Made by a program: the position numbers and the translations under genes | The notes under the pieces: model-generated | What the model was told of the DNA's origin: nothing | What the model saw: the letters and a program-made list of their open reading frames with translations, nothing else | The model's database searches: none | Part shown: piece after piece, positions 18,021-25,760 of the stretch | How positions within the stretch are numbered: position 1 is the first letter of the stretch | How the letters are laid out: every line of letters starts with the position of its first letter | DNA from: Geobacillus kaustophilus | GTDB lineage: Bacteria > Bacillota > Bacilli > Bacillales > Anoxybacillaceae | DNA length: 64,000 bases | Assembly (NCBI RefSeq): GCF_000948285.1 | Contig: NZ_JYBP01000003.1 | Location: 682,001 to 746,000 of the forward strand | Direction: 5' to 3'

Positions 18021-18722
18021 ATGAAGGTGTTGATTGTCGATGATGAATATTTGGAGTTGGAACAACTCACGTATTTGGTGAATCGGAAATATCCGCATTG
18101 GGAAGTATGGACGGCGGAGGATGCCGCAGAGGCGAAACGGTTGGCCGCGTCCCATCGCTTCCCGCTGGCGCTGATCGATATCCACCTTCCGGGACAGTCC
18201 GGGTTGGATTTGGCCTATGAGCTCAAACAAAAACAGCCCGATCTCGCCTTGATCATTATCACAGCCTACCAAGATTTTGCTTATGCCAAACGGGCGATTC
18301 AGCTTGAAGTGCTCGACTACTTGGTGAAGCCGCTCATCGAGAGCGAGTTTGATCAAGCGTTGTCGAAATTTGAACAAAAGCATCCAGAAGCGCTTGTCTC
18401 GTCTCCGCTCATCCGCGGGGCCCTCGAATATGTGCACCACCATTACGCGCAAAAAATCAGCTTGACCAAGGCGGCTGCCGCCGTGCACGTCCATCCGGCT
18501 TATTTGAGCAAGCTGTTTGTTGAGGAAGTCGGCATCCACTTTAAGGATTACGTCAATCGCTACCGAATTGAAAAGGCGAAAGAGCTATTGATCAAAAAGC
18601 CGGACTGGTCCATGGCGCGCATTGCTGAGGAGACGGGGTTTTCCAGCCAACATCATTTCAGCCATTCGTTTCGAAAATATGTCGGTGTGCCACCTACGAA
18701 GTATAAGGAGATCAATGGATAA
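18021..18722 (+). CDS. Response regulator with AraC-type DNA-binding domain
   Basis: The 233-residue product has a receiver domain (about 1-120) with acidic residues near 7-9, phosphoacceptor Asp53 in LALIDIHLPG and Lys103 in YLVKPL, then an AraC/XylS double helix-turn-helix (about 135-232) with ISLTKAAAAVHVHPAYLSKLF and MARIAEETGFSSQHHFSHSFRKYVGVPPTKY. It begins 3 bases after the kinase stop and its stop abuts the next gene, so the three form one operon. Targets are unknown; the 24-bp tandem repeat and the A-rich region before the amidase gene are candidates. Confidence 0.9.
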   Translation: MKVLIVDDEYLELEQLTYLVNRKYPHWEVWTAEDAAEAKRLAASHRFPLALIDIHLPGQSGLDLAYELKQKQPDLALIIITAYQDFAYAKRAIQLEVLDYLVKPLIESEFDQALSKFEQKHPEALVSSPLIRGALEYVHHHYAQKISLTKAAAAVHVHPAYLSKLFVEEVGIHFKDYVNRYRIEKAKELLIKKPDWSMARIAEETGFSSQHHFSHSFRKYVGVPPTKYKEING

Positions 18723-20011
18723 TGGACTGGTATATGCTTTTATTCATGGCATGCGTACTGCTGCTTGCTGCTGTGCCGCATATTGGTCGCTGCAGTTTTG
18801 TAGGGGCAGAGGCGCTTGGATTAAGCAAAGGGGTCAATGCCCTGTTAATGCGTTTCGCATCCGGAGAGCTGCTGTTGTTTGGATGTTATGCCTTTATTCA
18901 TGGTGGAGTGGCGGCGGGGGTGGCGACGGCTATGGCGGTATGGGCCGCCATTTTTGTAGTTTGGCGTTCAGCAGCGGCTGTCCGCTATCGCTCCCTAACA
19001 GAGGACGGAGATCGTTGGCCGGACTGCTGTTTTACGGCGCGGGCTTTGTTTTTCTTTCGGTTTTTTGTTCGCCTTCTTTCTATTGGCCGGCTGCTTACCG
19101 TTGTCGTGTTATGCGCGTATTTGCTGCAGCAACTCTTTCGTTTTTCTCCGTATTTTTTATTCATTTGGCTCGTCTATGTGTACGTGTTTACCGTGCTCGC
19201 CGGTTGGTTGGGAATGCGGAAAATCGGAACGGTTCTGTTATACATTGTCTATATAGTGATGGGAATGGTTCCGTTTGCCTATTATCTAACAGGCGGTGTG
19301 GCGCGGCAATATGAGATGATTGTGCGCACTGTCCCAGCTTTTCTCGATGTGAACATGGCTTCGTTGTTCGTGTTGTTTTGGGTTGTGCTGACGGCGGCTG
19401 CCGGGCAATGGTTGGCTGACGAGTATGTATGGGATATTGCATCAATATTGAAAAAAGAACGCGTTATGCTGACATTTTCTATGACCGCGTTTTGCCTTGC
19501 TCCGCTTCCGTTGGCCGTCGCAGCCTTATGCGTCCCGTATGCGGCGGCCGCTTCGACTGCCGCCATACTGAAACGGTGGCTGCTCCATTCTTCTGTCTTG
19601 ATTGCCTGGCCGCTTACTATTGCCTTGCTGGCGGCGTTGTCACTCAGCTTATCCCTTTCCTTGCATTCCGTTGTGCAAATCTTTTGGCGCAGGTGGAGCA
19701 GGCATCTCTCATGGACATATGTCATCTCTTTTTTGCTTGTACTAGCCCTCTTTTTTATTGCTCCCCTTCTTCCGATGCGGATGGTTATATTCCTGACCGC
19801 CTTGCTTACCTCCTCGTGTTTTGGGTTGGCTGCTTTACGGACAGGAGAGAAACCGATGGGGGTTATAGGCATGATCGGATGGGCATGTTTGTTTGCTATC
19901 GCCTGGCGATGGGGAATGCGCCATAATGAGCTGGAGGCCATAGCATGGAATGGGATTGGCAGTTTCTTGTTTACTCAGATTTATCGATTAATTCAAAAAA
20001 TAAAGAAGTAA
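18722..20011 (+). CDS. Polytopic membrane protein of unknown function, 429 aa
   Basis: I do not recognise this family. The product is very hydrophobic, with roughly 11-12 membrane segments spread over its length, short loops and no soluble domain, so a transporter or membrane-embedded sensor is possible. Repeated SLSLSLSL occurs near residue 310. It starts immediately after the response regulator and no terminator was found between them, which suggests a shared function such as sensing or exporting the signal. Coding seems somewhat less GC-rich than flanking housekeeping genes, which could mean later acquisition, but I did not compute this. Confidence 0.8.
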   Translation: MDWYMLLFMACVLLLAAVPHIGRCSFVGAEALGLSKGVNALLMRFASGELLLFGCYAFIHGGVAAGVATAMAVWAAIFVVWRSAAAVRYRSLTEDGDRWPDCCFTARALFFFRFFVRLLSIGRLLTVVVLCAYLLQQLFRFSPYFLFIWLVYVYVFTVLAGWLGMRKIGTVLLYIVYIVMGMVPFAYYLTGGVARQYEMIVRTVPAFLDVNMASLFVLFWVVLTAAAGQWLADEYVWDIASILKKERVMLTFSMTAFCLAPLPLAVAALCVPYAAAASTAAILKRWLLHSSVLIAWPLTIALLAALSLSLSLSLHSVVQIFWRRWSRHLSWTYVISFLLVLALFFIAPLLPMRMVIFLTALLTSSCFGLAALRTGEKPMGVIGMIGWACLFAIAWRWGMRHNELEAIAWNGIGSFLFTQIYRLIQKIKK

Positions 20012-20053
20012 CAAAAATGAATCAAAAAAATGCAAAACAGTTTGTTTGCTCCC

Positions 20054-20062
20054 TGTTATAAT
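20054..20062 (+). promoter_or_regulatory. Extended -10 promoter of the amidase-permease pair
   Basis: TGTTATAAT gives a perfect TATAAT (20057-20062) with the TG extension. The 50 bases upstream are A-rich with two similar CAAAAATGAAT-like stretches and no good -35, as expected of an activator-dependent promoter; the AraC-type regulator upstream is a candidate. Confidence 0.5.
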
Positions 20063-20092
20063 GAGACAAAAACGAAAGGGAGGAAAGCGAAC

Positions 20093-20998
20093 ATGTCATT
20101 TGTTCCGTGCACGACGGCCATTTATGCATTTAGCAAAAACCACCAACCGGTTCGAACAGTCCAGTCAGGGGAAACGTTTGTCATCGAAACGTACGACTGT
20201 TTCCAAAATCAAATTACTTCAAGCGAAACGCCGTTTGACTCGATCGATTGGAATCATATCAATCCGGCGACCGGACCGATCTATATTGAAGGGGCGGAAC
20301 CCGGTGACATTTTAGCGGTAAAAATTGAACAGATTCGCCTCAAAGGACAGGGGGTCATGGCTGTCGGCCCAGGGCTCGGGGTGCTTGGCGATCGGATTCC
20401 GCAGTTTGAGGCGAAAATGATTCCGGTGGAAGAAAACCGGGCCGTATTTGACGAGCATCTTTCTATTCCATTAAATCCAATGATTGGCGTCATCGGGGTA
20501 GCGCCGAGCGGTGAGGATGTGTCGTGCGGAACGCCCGGGCCGCATGGCGGCAATATGGATACAAAGCTCATTACAACAGGGGCAACCGTTTATTTCCCGG
20601 TCTTTGTCAAAGGGGCGTTGTTCGCATTAGGCGATTTGCATGCGGCGATGGGGGACGGCGAAATCGGCGTGTCTGGCATCGAAATTCCGGGGGAAGTGAC
20701 GGTCACCGTCCGGGTGATGAAAGGATATTCGCTCCACCATCCGCTGTTGCAAAACGATGATGGCATTGCGACGATCGTCTCGGCCAAAACGTTGGATGAG
20801 GCGGTCAAACAGTCGGTTGAAGAAATGGTTGATTTGCTGTTGCCGCACACTCCGTTGACGCTGAATCATTTGACGATGGTGCTCAGCGCCGCCGGCCAGA
20901 CGCAGATCAGCCAAGTCGTTGATCCGCTTGTTACGGCGCGTTTCTTTGTGCCGCGCTTTGTGCTCGAGGCTTACGGCGTCCGCCTATTTGGGGAGTAA
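20093..20998 (+). CDS. Acetamidase/formamidase family protein (FmdA_AmdA)
   Basis: Members of this family hydrolyse short-chain amides such as formamide or acetamide to ammonia and the acid; substrates of the Bacillus members are poorly known. The 301-residue product shows the family signature around GPIYIEGAEPGDILAVKIEQI, GVIGVAPSGEDVSCGTPGPHGGNMDTK (about 150-176) and GDLHAAMGDGEIGVSGIE. ATG 20093 sits after AAGGGAGGAAAG; the longer open frame upstream runs through the promoter. It is followed 12 bases later by an amino acid permease, so uptake and deamidation of an amide-containing nitrogen source is a reasonable guess. Confidence 0.88.
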   Translation: MSFVPCTTAIYAFSKNHQPVRTVQSGETFVIETYDCFQNQITSSETPFDSIDWNHINPATGPIYIEGAEPGDILAVKIEQIRLKGQGVMAVGPGLGVLGDRIPQFEAKMIPVEENRAVFDEHLSIPLNPMIGVIGVAPSGEDVSCGTPGPHGGNMDTKLITTGATVYFPVFVKGALFALGDLHAAMGDGEIGVSGIEIPGEVTVTVRVMKGYSLHHPLLQNDDGIATIVSAKTLDEAVKQSVEEMVDLLLPHTPLTLNHLTMVLSAAGQTQISQVVDPLVTARFFVPRFVLEAYGVRLFGE

Positions 20999-21010
20999 GG
21001 AGGGACGGAG

Positions 21011-22375
21011 ATGATGCAATTGGAAACGAAAACATCAGTCGAGCAGCTCGGTTATAAACAGGAATTAAAACGGTCACTCACCTTTGTTGATTTGTTAATT
21101 TACGGAATGGTGTTCATGGTGCCGATCGCTCCTTTCGGCATTTACGGGTATGTGGCCCAAGGGTCAAAAGGGATGGTCGCCTTAGCATACTTAATCGGAA
21201 TGGTGGGGATGATTTTCACCGCCTTGAGCTACGCCAGAATGGCCGAGGCGTTTCCAATCGCTGGGTCGGTGTATTCCTACGCCCAGCGAGGGATTAATGA
21301 GTATGTCGGGTTTATGGCCGGATGGGTCATTTTGCTTGATTACATTTTCGTTCCGGCTCTTCTCTACTTAGTCAGCGCCGCCGCCTTGGCCGACATTGTG
21401 CCGCAAGTGCCGATTTACGTGTGGCTCGTTCTGTTTATTGCTCTGAATACGATCATTAATATTCTCGGAATCGAGATGACAGCGAAAGCGAACAAAGTCA
21501 TTGTCATCTTAGAACTCATTGTCCTTGCAGTGTTTGTGATCACAGGAATTATTGCTATTATAAAAGGTGTCAATGGAGCGCAGTTTACGTTCAAACCGTT
21601 GTACGACCCGGACCATTTCAGCATGGGAACGGTGATGGGGGCGGTGTCGGTGGCTGTCTTAAGCTTCCTTGGTTTTGATGCGGTGTCGACGCTGGCTGAG
21701 GAAACGAGGGACGGGAAATCATCGATCGGCAAAGCGATCATTTTCGCTTTGCTCGTTGTCGGTGCGCTTTTCATCGTGCAAACGTGGGTCGCCGCTCTCA
21801 TTTGGCCTGATTATACGACGTTTAAAAATGCAGACGCGGCGTTTTATCAGATTGCGGAGTTGGCAGGCGGACCATGGCTGAAATGGACAACGATCGTCGC
21901 CACCGCGCTTTCGTGGGGGATCGCGAACGCGCTCGTCGCCCAGGCAGCCATCTCCCGCATTTTATACAGCATGGGCCGTGACCGCAAACTGCCCAGTGTA
22001 CTGGCCAAAGTGCATCCGAAATTTCAAACGCCATACGTCAGCACGTTGCTTGTCGCTCTGATTTCGCTCATTGTCACGACGGTGTTCGCCTCACAAATTG
22101 ATAAGCTCGCTTCGCTTGTCAACTTTGGCGCCCTGACGGCTTTCCTCTTTTTGCATGTATCAGTGATGAACTATTTCTTGCGCAAACAAAAAAGCAACGA
22201 TTACATCAATCATTTCTTGTTCCCGTCCATCGGCTTTATCATCATCGGTTATGTGTGGGTCAATCTTGACCCGCTCAGCAAAAAGCTGGGATTGATTTGG
22301 ATCGCGATCGGACTCGTTTATTTGATCTTTTTGCGGCTCACCAACAAAGACTCCCGGCTAAGTGGAGAATTGTAG
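21011..22375 (+). CDS. APC-family amino acid/amine permease
   Basis: A 454-residue secondary transporter with about 12 membrane segments. It shows APC family hallmarks: the glycine-rich first helix region (VDLLIYGMVFMVPIAPFGIYG), SYARMAEAFPIAGSVYSYAQRGI near residues 74-96 and SFLGFDAVSTLAEETRDGKSSIGKAI near 218-243. The overall look is close to putrescine/amino acid importers of the PuuP type, but the substrate cannot be fixed. The start has an excellent site (AAGGAGGGACGGAG). It is co-transcribed with the amidase gene and ends before a terminator. Confidence 0.88.
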   Translation: MMQLETKTSVEQLGYKQELKRSLTFVDLLIYGMVFMVPIAPFGIYGYVAQGSKGMVALAYLIGMVGMIFTALSYARMAEAFPIAGSVYSYAQRGINEYVGFMAGWVILLDYIFVPALLYLVSAAALADIVPQVPIYVWLVLFIALNTIINILGIEMTAKANKVIVILELIVLAVFVITGIIAIIKGVNGAQFTFKPLYDPDHFSMGTVMGAVSVAVLSFLGFDAVSTLAEETRDGKSSIGKAIIFALLVVGALFIVQTWVAALIWPDYTTFKNADAAFYQIAELAGGPWLKWTTIVATALSWGIANALVAQAAISRILYSMGRDRKLPSVLAKVHPKFQTPYVSTLLVALISLIVTTVFASQIDKLASLVNFGALTAFLFLHVSVMNYFLRKQKSNDYINHFLFPSIGFIIIGYVWVNLDPLSKKLGLIWIAIGLVYLIFLRLTNKDSRLSGEL

Positions 22376-22385
22376 ACTCCTGCAT

Positions 22386-22427
22386 GGCCTGACGCCGGCA
22401 TAAAAGGCGTTGGGCCTTTGATTTTTG
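22386..22427 (+). terminator. Terminator after the permease gene
   Basis: An 11-base imperfect stem (GGCCTGACGCC with GGCGTTGGGCC) is followed by TTTGATTTTT, 10 bases after the stop codon. Confidence 0.7.
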
Positions 22428-22570
22428 GCGGCGATGAAACGTTTTTCCGATCTCGACGTATTACATAGAATGAAAGGTATGAGATTACGGCGCCTTGTCA
22501 AGGCAAAACGCGTTGTGCTTGTTCGCTGCATGGTGGGCGCCAATAAAAATTGGGAAACCGGAGAGGAGAA

Positions 22571-23191
22571 ATGAGCATGTTTGGAAAAGTCGCCGCTGAT
22601 GTGCTCGGATTGAGCGACATCGGCGCGGTCATTCAACCGAAAGACTATGACAAAGTGGATGCCGATGATTATGTGATGCACGAGGATGGGGAGAAAATCT
22701 ATTTTCTTATCAAATCGAAATCGGATGAGTATTGCTTCACCAACCGCGCGCTCATCCATTTGGACGGCACAAGCGCGACGAGCAAAAAACGGACGTTGCG
22801 CCGTTACGATTACTATAAGCATCCGATTTCCGACGTGTCGCTCGAAACAGCCGGGACGGTCGACCTGGACGCGGAAATCAAATTTAAAATTGGGCCGCAC
22901 TCATACTCGATCGATGTGCATAAAAAGCATATTGAGGAACTGAAAGATTTGTATAAATCGCTGCTGGCGATCGCTGAGATTTGCCATGAAAATGAAATGA
23001 AGTTCGACTATGCCGAGCGGAGTCTGGAATTGGCGGCCAAGGTGTTTGCCAACATGCGCGGCGACGGCGCCAACATTGCGACCGATTTTCAAGCGGTGAA
23101 CGAATATGCGTTTCAATGGCTGACCGAAGCGAAAAAGAACTATACAGTGAAAGATTTCGGCTTTGTGTTTGACAAATATATTCAACAGTGA
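22571..23191 (+). CDS. yvbH: YvbH-like PH-domain protein
   Basis: The 206-residue protein resembles B. subtilis YvbH over its whole length: LGLSDIGAVIQPKDYDKVDADDYVMHEDGEKIYFLIKSK-like start, EYCFTNRALIHLDG and KRTLRRY, which form a bacterial PH domain (about 10-125), followed by a helical oligomerisation region (about 130-205). Its cellular role is not established. No membrane segment is visible. ATG 22571 follows GGAGAGGAG closely; ATG 22577 is the alternative. It stands alone, with a terminator on each side. Confidence 0.88.
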   Translation: MSMFGKVAADVLGLSDIGAVIQPKDYDKVDADDYVMHEDGEKIYFLIKSKSDEYCFTNRALIHLDGTSATSKKRTLRRYDYYKHPISDVSLETAGTVDLDAEIKFKIGPHSYSIDVHKKHIEELKDLYKSLLAIAEICHENEMKFDYAERSLELAAKVFANMRGDGANIATDFQAVNEYAFQWLTEAKKNYTVKDFGFVFDKYIQQ

Positions 23192-23211
23192 CGAGATGAA
23201 GGTTGTATCGG

Positions 23212-23257
23212 GGAAAGACGCCGTGCCAGAGGCGAGGTATCTTTCCTTATTTTTTTC
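23212..23257 (+). terminator. Terminator after yvbH
   Basis: A two-part stem, GGAAAGA/TCTTTCC outside and CGCC/GGCG inside, is followed by TTATTTTTTTC. Confidence 0.8.
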
Positions 23258-23340
23258 AAGATGGCAGTATAGATGGGGCAGCTGCTTTTTGTCTGCAGGA
23301 GAGGGCTAGGATCATTCCGCATATGTAGGAGGAGAGCGTG

Positions 23341-23406
23341 ATGGATAAACACCAACAAGCCATGATCACCGTTTCAGCCTGCTGTAAATTCATAGTTGTC
23401 AAATGC
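23341..23406 (+). CDS. Possible 21-aa microprotein upstream of the B12 riboswitch
   Basis: A 21-codon frame beginning MDKHQQAM and ending SACCKFIVVKC has an ideal ribosome binding site, AGGAGGAG at 23327-23334, 6 bases before its ATG. It contains three cysteines. Its last codons overlap the -35 of the riboswitch promoter, so it would have to be transcribed from further upstream; no promoter was identified. It resembles nothing I know. It may be a leader peptide, a small regulator or chance. Confidence 0.4.
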
Positions 23407-23424
23407 TAAACGCTGCATTATTAT
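23396..23424 (+). promoter_or_regulatory. Sigma-A promoter of the cobalamin operon
   Basis: TTGTCA (23396-23401) and TATTAT (23419-23424), separated by exactly 17 bases, would start transcription near 23431, just before the riboswitch. Confidence 0.7.
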
Positions 23425-23454
23425 AAAAATGTCCATATCCGACAAATTCATCAA

Positions 23455-23640
23455 CTCGCAGCAAGGTGCCGTGAAGGCTTAATAGGGAATCCGGTGGGAA
23501 TCCGGAGCTGTCCCCGCAACTGTCAATGCGGACGAAATGAAATCGCCACTGTACGGACAGATGGCTTGCGCTGTTTTCCGTACGGGAAGGCTTCAGAGTA
23601 GGAGGAAGCATGAGCCAGTAGACCTGCCTTGCTTGCAGCA
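23455..23640 (+). ncRNA. Cobalamin (AdoCbl) riboswitch
   Basis: The conserved B12 box signature is clear: GGTGCCGTGAAGGCTTAATA, then GGGAATCCGGTGGGAATCCGG, GCTGTCCCCGCAACTG, CCACTG, and the closing GGGAAGGC, GAGCCAGTAGACCTGCC. It sits between a good promoter and btuF, and an intrinsic terminator (23715-23750) forms the expression platform. Binding of adenosylcobalamin should favour termination and so switch off the 12-gene salvage operon that follows. Confidence 0.96.
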
Positions 23641-23714
23641 GTTTCCGACTCTTCGGGGGGTGAGATGCGGAAACGGTGGCACAGGCTTGTTTTGCGCCTG
23701 CATAGGCCGTTTCG

Positions 23715-23755
23715 CGCTCATTCCCCCGCCAGGACGGAATGGGCGTTTTTATTTT
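23715..23755 (+). terminator. Riboswitch-controlled terminator before btuF
   Basis: CGCTCATTCC (23715-23724) pairs with GGAATGGGCG (23736-23745), followed by TTTTTATTTT. An alternative stem upstream (GTTTCCG with CGGAAAC, about 23641-23676) could act as antiterminator. Confidence 0.82.
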
Positions 23756-23779
23756 GCACAGCAGGAGGGGGAACAAAGA

Positions 23780-24739
23780 ATGAAACGTTGGACATGGCCG
23801 ACGGTGTTGGCGGCGCTATTCCTTTTGGCTGCCGTGCTAGTCGGTTGCAGCGGTGGGACCAATAGCAACGTCCAGCCGGCGAAAAAAGAAGAGCCGAAAA
23901 CGGAACAAGCGGCGTTTCCGGTGATGGTGAAAGACGGGCTCGGCGAGGATGTGACGATCAAAGCCGAACCGAAAAAGATCGTTTCGCTCATCCCAAGCAA
24001 TACGGAAATCGCCTATGCGTTGGGGCTTGGCGAGAAAATTGTCGGCGTCAGCGATTTTGACAATTATCCGGAAGACGTCAAAACGAAAACGAAAATCGGC
24101 GGCATGGAGTTTAACGTCGAGAAAATCATTTCGCTCAAGCCGGATCTCGTCTTGGCCCACGCGTCAAGCGCCCATAACTCGCGCGATGGCCTGCAGCAAT
24201 TGAAAGACGCTGGCATCACTGTGCTCGTTGTCAATGATGCGAAGTCGTTTGATGATGTGTATGCGTCCATCGAATTGATCGGCAAAGCGACGGGGGCGAT
24301 GGGCAAAGCGAAGCAAGTGATTCATGAGATGAAAGAGAAGCTTGCGCAAATTCAAGAAAAAGCGAAACAAATCCCGGCGGACAAACAAGCGAACGTCTGG
24401 ATTGAAGTGTCGCCGCCGCCGCAAATTTATACAGCTGGCAAAGGGACGTTTATGGATGAGATGCTTCAAGTGATTTCAGCGAAAAACGTCGCCGGCGGCT
24501 TGGAAGGCTGGCCGATGGTGACAGAAGAAAAAGCAGTGGCCTATAAGCCGGACGTTATCATCACGACATACGGCGGAGCGAAGCAAGTGCTTGCGCGCGC
24601 CGCTTGGAAAGACGTGCCGGCGGTGAAAAACAAGCGGGTGTATGACGTCAACTCCGATTTAGTGAGCCGGCCGGGTCCGCGCCTTGCCGAAGGGGTCGAG
24701 GAACTTGCCAAAGCCATTTACCCGGATGTGTTCAAGTAA
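23780..24739 (+). CDS. btuF: Cobalamin/corrinoid ABC transporter substrate-binding lipoprotein
   Basis: Captures corrinoids outside the membrane for the BtuCD importer. The 319-residue product has a lipoprotein signal peptide (LVGC, lipidated Cys near residue 26) and the type III periplasmic-binding fold: KIVSLIPSNTEIAYALGLGEKIVGV (about 67-91), EKIISLKPDLVLA, and a C-terminal GPRLAEGVEELAKAIYP segment. The open frame extends upstream through the riboswitch, but ATG 23780, after AGGAGGGGG, gives a proper signal peptide. Corrinoid specificity comes from the riboswitch and operon. First of 12 genes. Confidence 0.92.
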   Translation: MKRWTWPTVLAALFLLAAVLVGCSGGTNSNVQPAKKEEPKTEQAAFPVMVKDGLGEDVTIKAEPKKIVSLIPSNTEIAYALGLGEKIVGVSDFDNYPEDVKTKTKIGGMEFNVEKIISLKPDLVLAHASSAHNSRDGLQQLKDAGITVLVVNDAKSFDDVYASIELIGKATGAMGKAKQVIHEMKEKLAQIQEKAKQIPADKQANVWIEVSPPPQIYTAGKGTFMDEMLQVISAKNVAGGLEGWPMVTEEKAVAYKPDVIITTYGGAKQVLARAAWKDVPAVKNKRVYDVNSDLVSRPGPRLAEGVEELAKAIYPDVFK

Positions 24740-25760
24740 AACGCTGATGTACGCTCTGGCCGTTACAACGGCCGTCCTTTCGCTGCTCGTAGGGATATCG
24801 ACAGGATCGCTGTCGATTCCCTTTTCTTCTATTGTTCGCATTCTTATGTCCGAATGGTTTGGCATGCCGCTTCCGTCTGACATTCCGGCCGATTGGGTGC
24901 CGATCGTCACCGCGATTCGCCTGCCGCGCGTCGCGCTCGCCTTTTTGGTCGGCGCCTCGCTGGCGATGGCCGGCGCGGCGTTCCAAGGGTTGCTGAAAAA
25001 TGCTCTCGCCGACCCGTACACGCTCGGCGTCTCATCCGGCGCCTCGGTCGGAGCGGTGCTTGTCATTTTTCTCGGCTGGCAATGGCCGCTGTTTGGGACG
25101 TTTACGCTGCCGGTGGTCAGCATTTTGTTCGGCATGGCGACGCTTGCTGCCGTTTTGGCGTTCACCCGCGCCGTCGAGCGGCGTATGTCGGTCGAGACGA
25201 TCATTTTAGCCGGCATTATTTTCGGCGCGTTTTTCAGCGCCTTCATTTCGCTCATGATCGCTTTGACCGGGGAAGAATTGCGGCAAATCATCTCATGGCT
25301 GATGGGGAGCGTGGCGATGCGCGGCTGGAAATACAGCGGGCTGCTCTTGCCGTTTTTCCTCATCGGCGCGGTGGTGCTGATCGCCAACGGCCGCGAATTG
25401 AACGCGTTTGCTTTTGGCGAGGCGGCGGCGCTTCATGTCGGTGTTGATGTTACGCGCCGAAAAGTGATCATTTTGACGGCGGCGGCGCTGCTTACAGGGG
25501 CGGCGGTGTCGGTGTCGGGGACGATCGGTTTTGTCGGGCTTGTCGTTCCGCATATGGTCCGGTTCGTTTGCGGGCCGAACTACCGGGTGCTGTTGCCGCT
25601 GTCGCTCTTGTATGGCGGCGCGTTTCTTGTGCTCGCCGATGTGGCGGCGCGGACGATCATTGAACCGCGCGAACTGCCGATCGGCGTCATCACCTCGTTG
25701 ATTGGCGCCCCGCTGTTTGCGGTGTTATTTTTCCGAAAAACAAGGCGAAAGATGGGATGA
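24726..25760 (+). CDS. btuC: Corrinoid ABC transporter permease (FecCD family)
   Basis: Membrane subunit of the corrinoid importer, about 344 residues with roughly 10 membrane segments. FecCD signatures are present: TAIRLPRVALAFLVGASLAMAGAAFQGLLKNALADPYTLGVSSGAS (about 70-115), the ISWLMGSVAMRGW region, and GTIGFVGLVVPHMVRFVCGPNYR near 270-292, which contacts the ATPase. The start is uncertain: ATG 24726 overlaps btuF by 14 bases and ATG 24747 would lie just after its stop; neither has a strong binding site. The stop overlaps btuD as ATGA. Confidence 0.92.
   Translation: MCSSKTLMYALAVTTAVLSLLVGISTGSLSIPFSSIVRILMSEWFGMPLPSDIPADWVPIVTAIRLPRVALAFLVGASLAMAGAAFQGLLKNALADPYTLGVSSGASVGAVLVIFLGWQWPLFGTFTLPVVSILFGMATLAAVLAFTRAVERRMSVETIILAGIIFGAFFSAFISLMIALTGEELRQIISWLMGSVAMRGWKYSGLLLPFFLIGAVVLIANGRELNAFAFGEAAALHVGVDVTRRKVIILTAAALLTGAAVSVSGTIGFVGLVVPHMVRFVCGPNYRVLLPLSLLYGGAFLVLADVAARTIIEPRELPIGVITSLIGAPLFAVLFFRKTRRKMG

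Noticed and set aside
23537-23779. Upstream extension of btuF
   Set aside because: The frame runs through the cobalamin riboswitch and its terminator.
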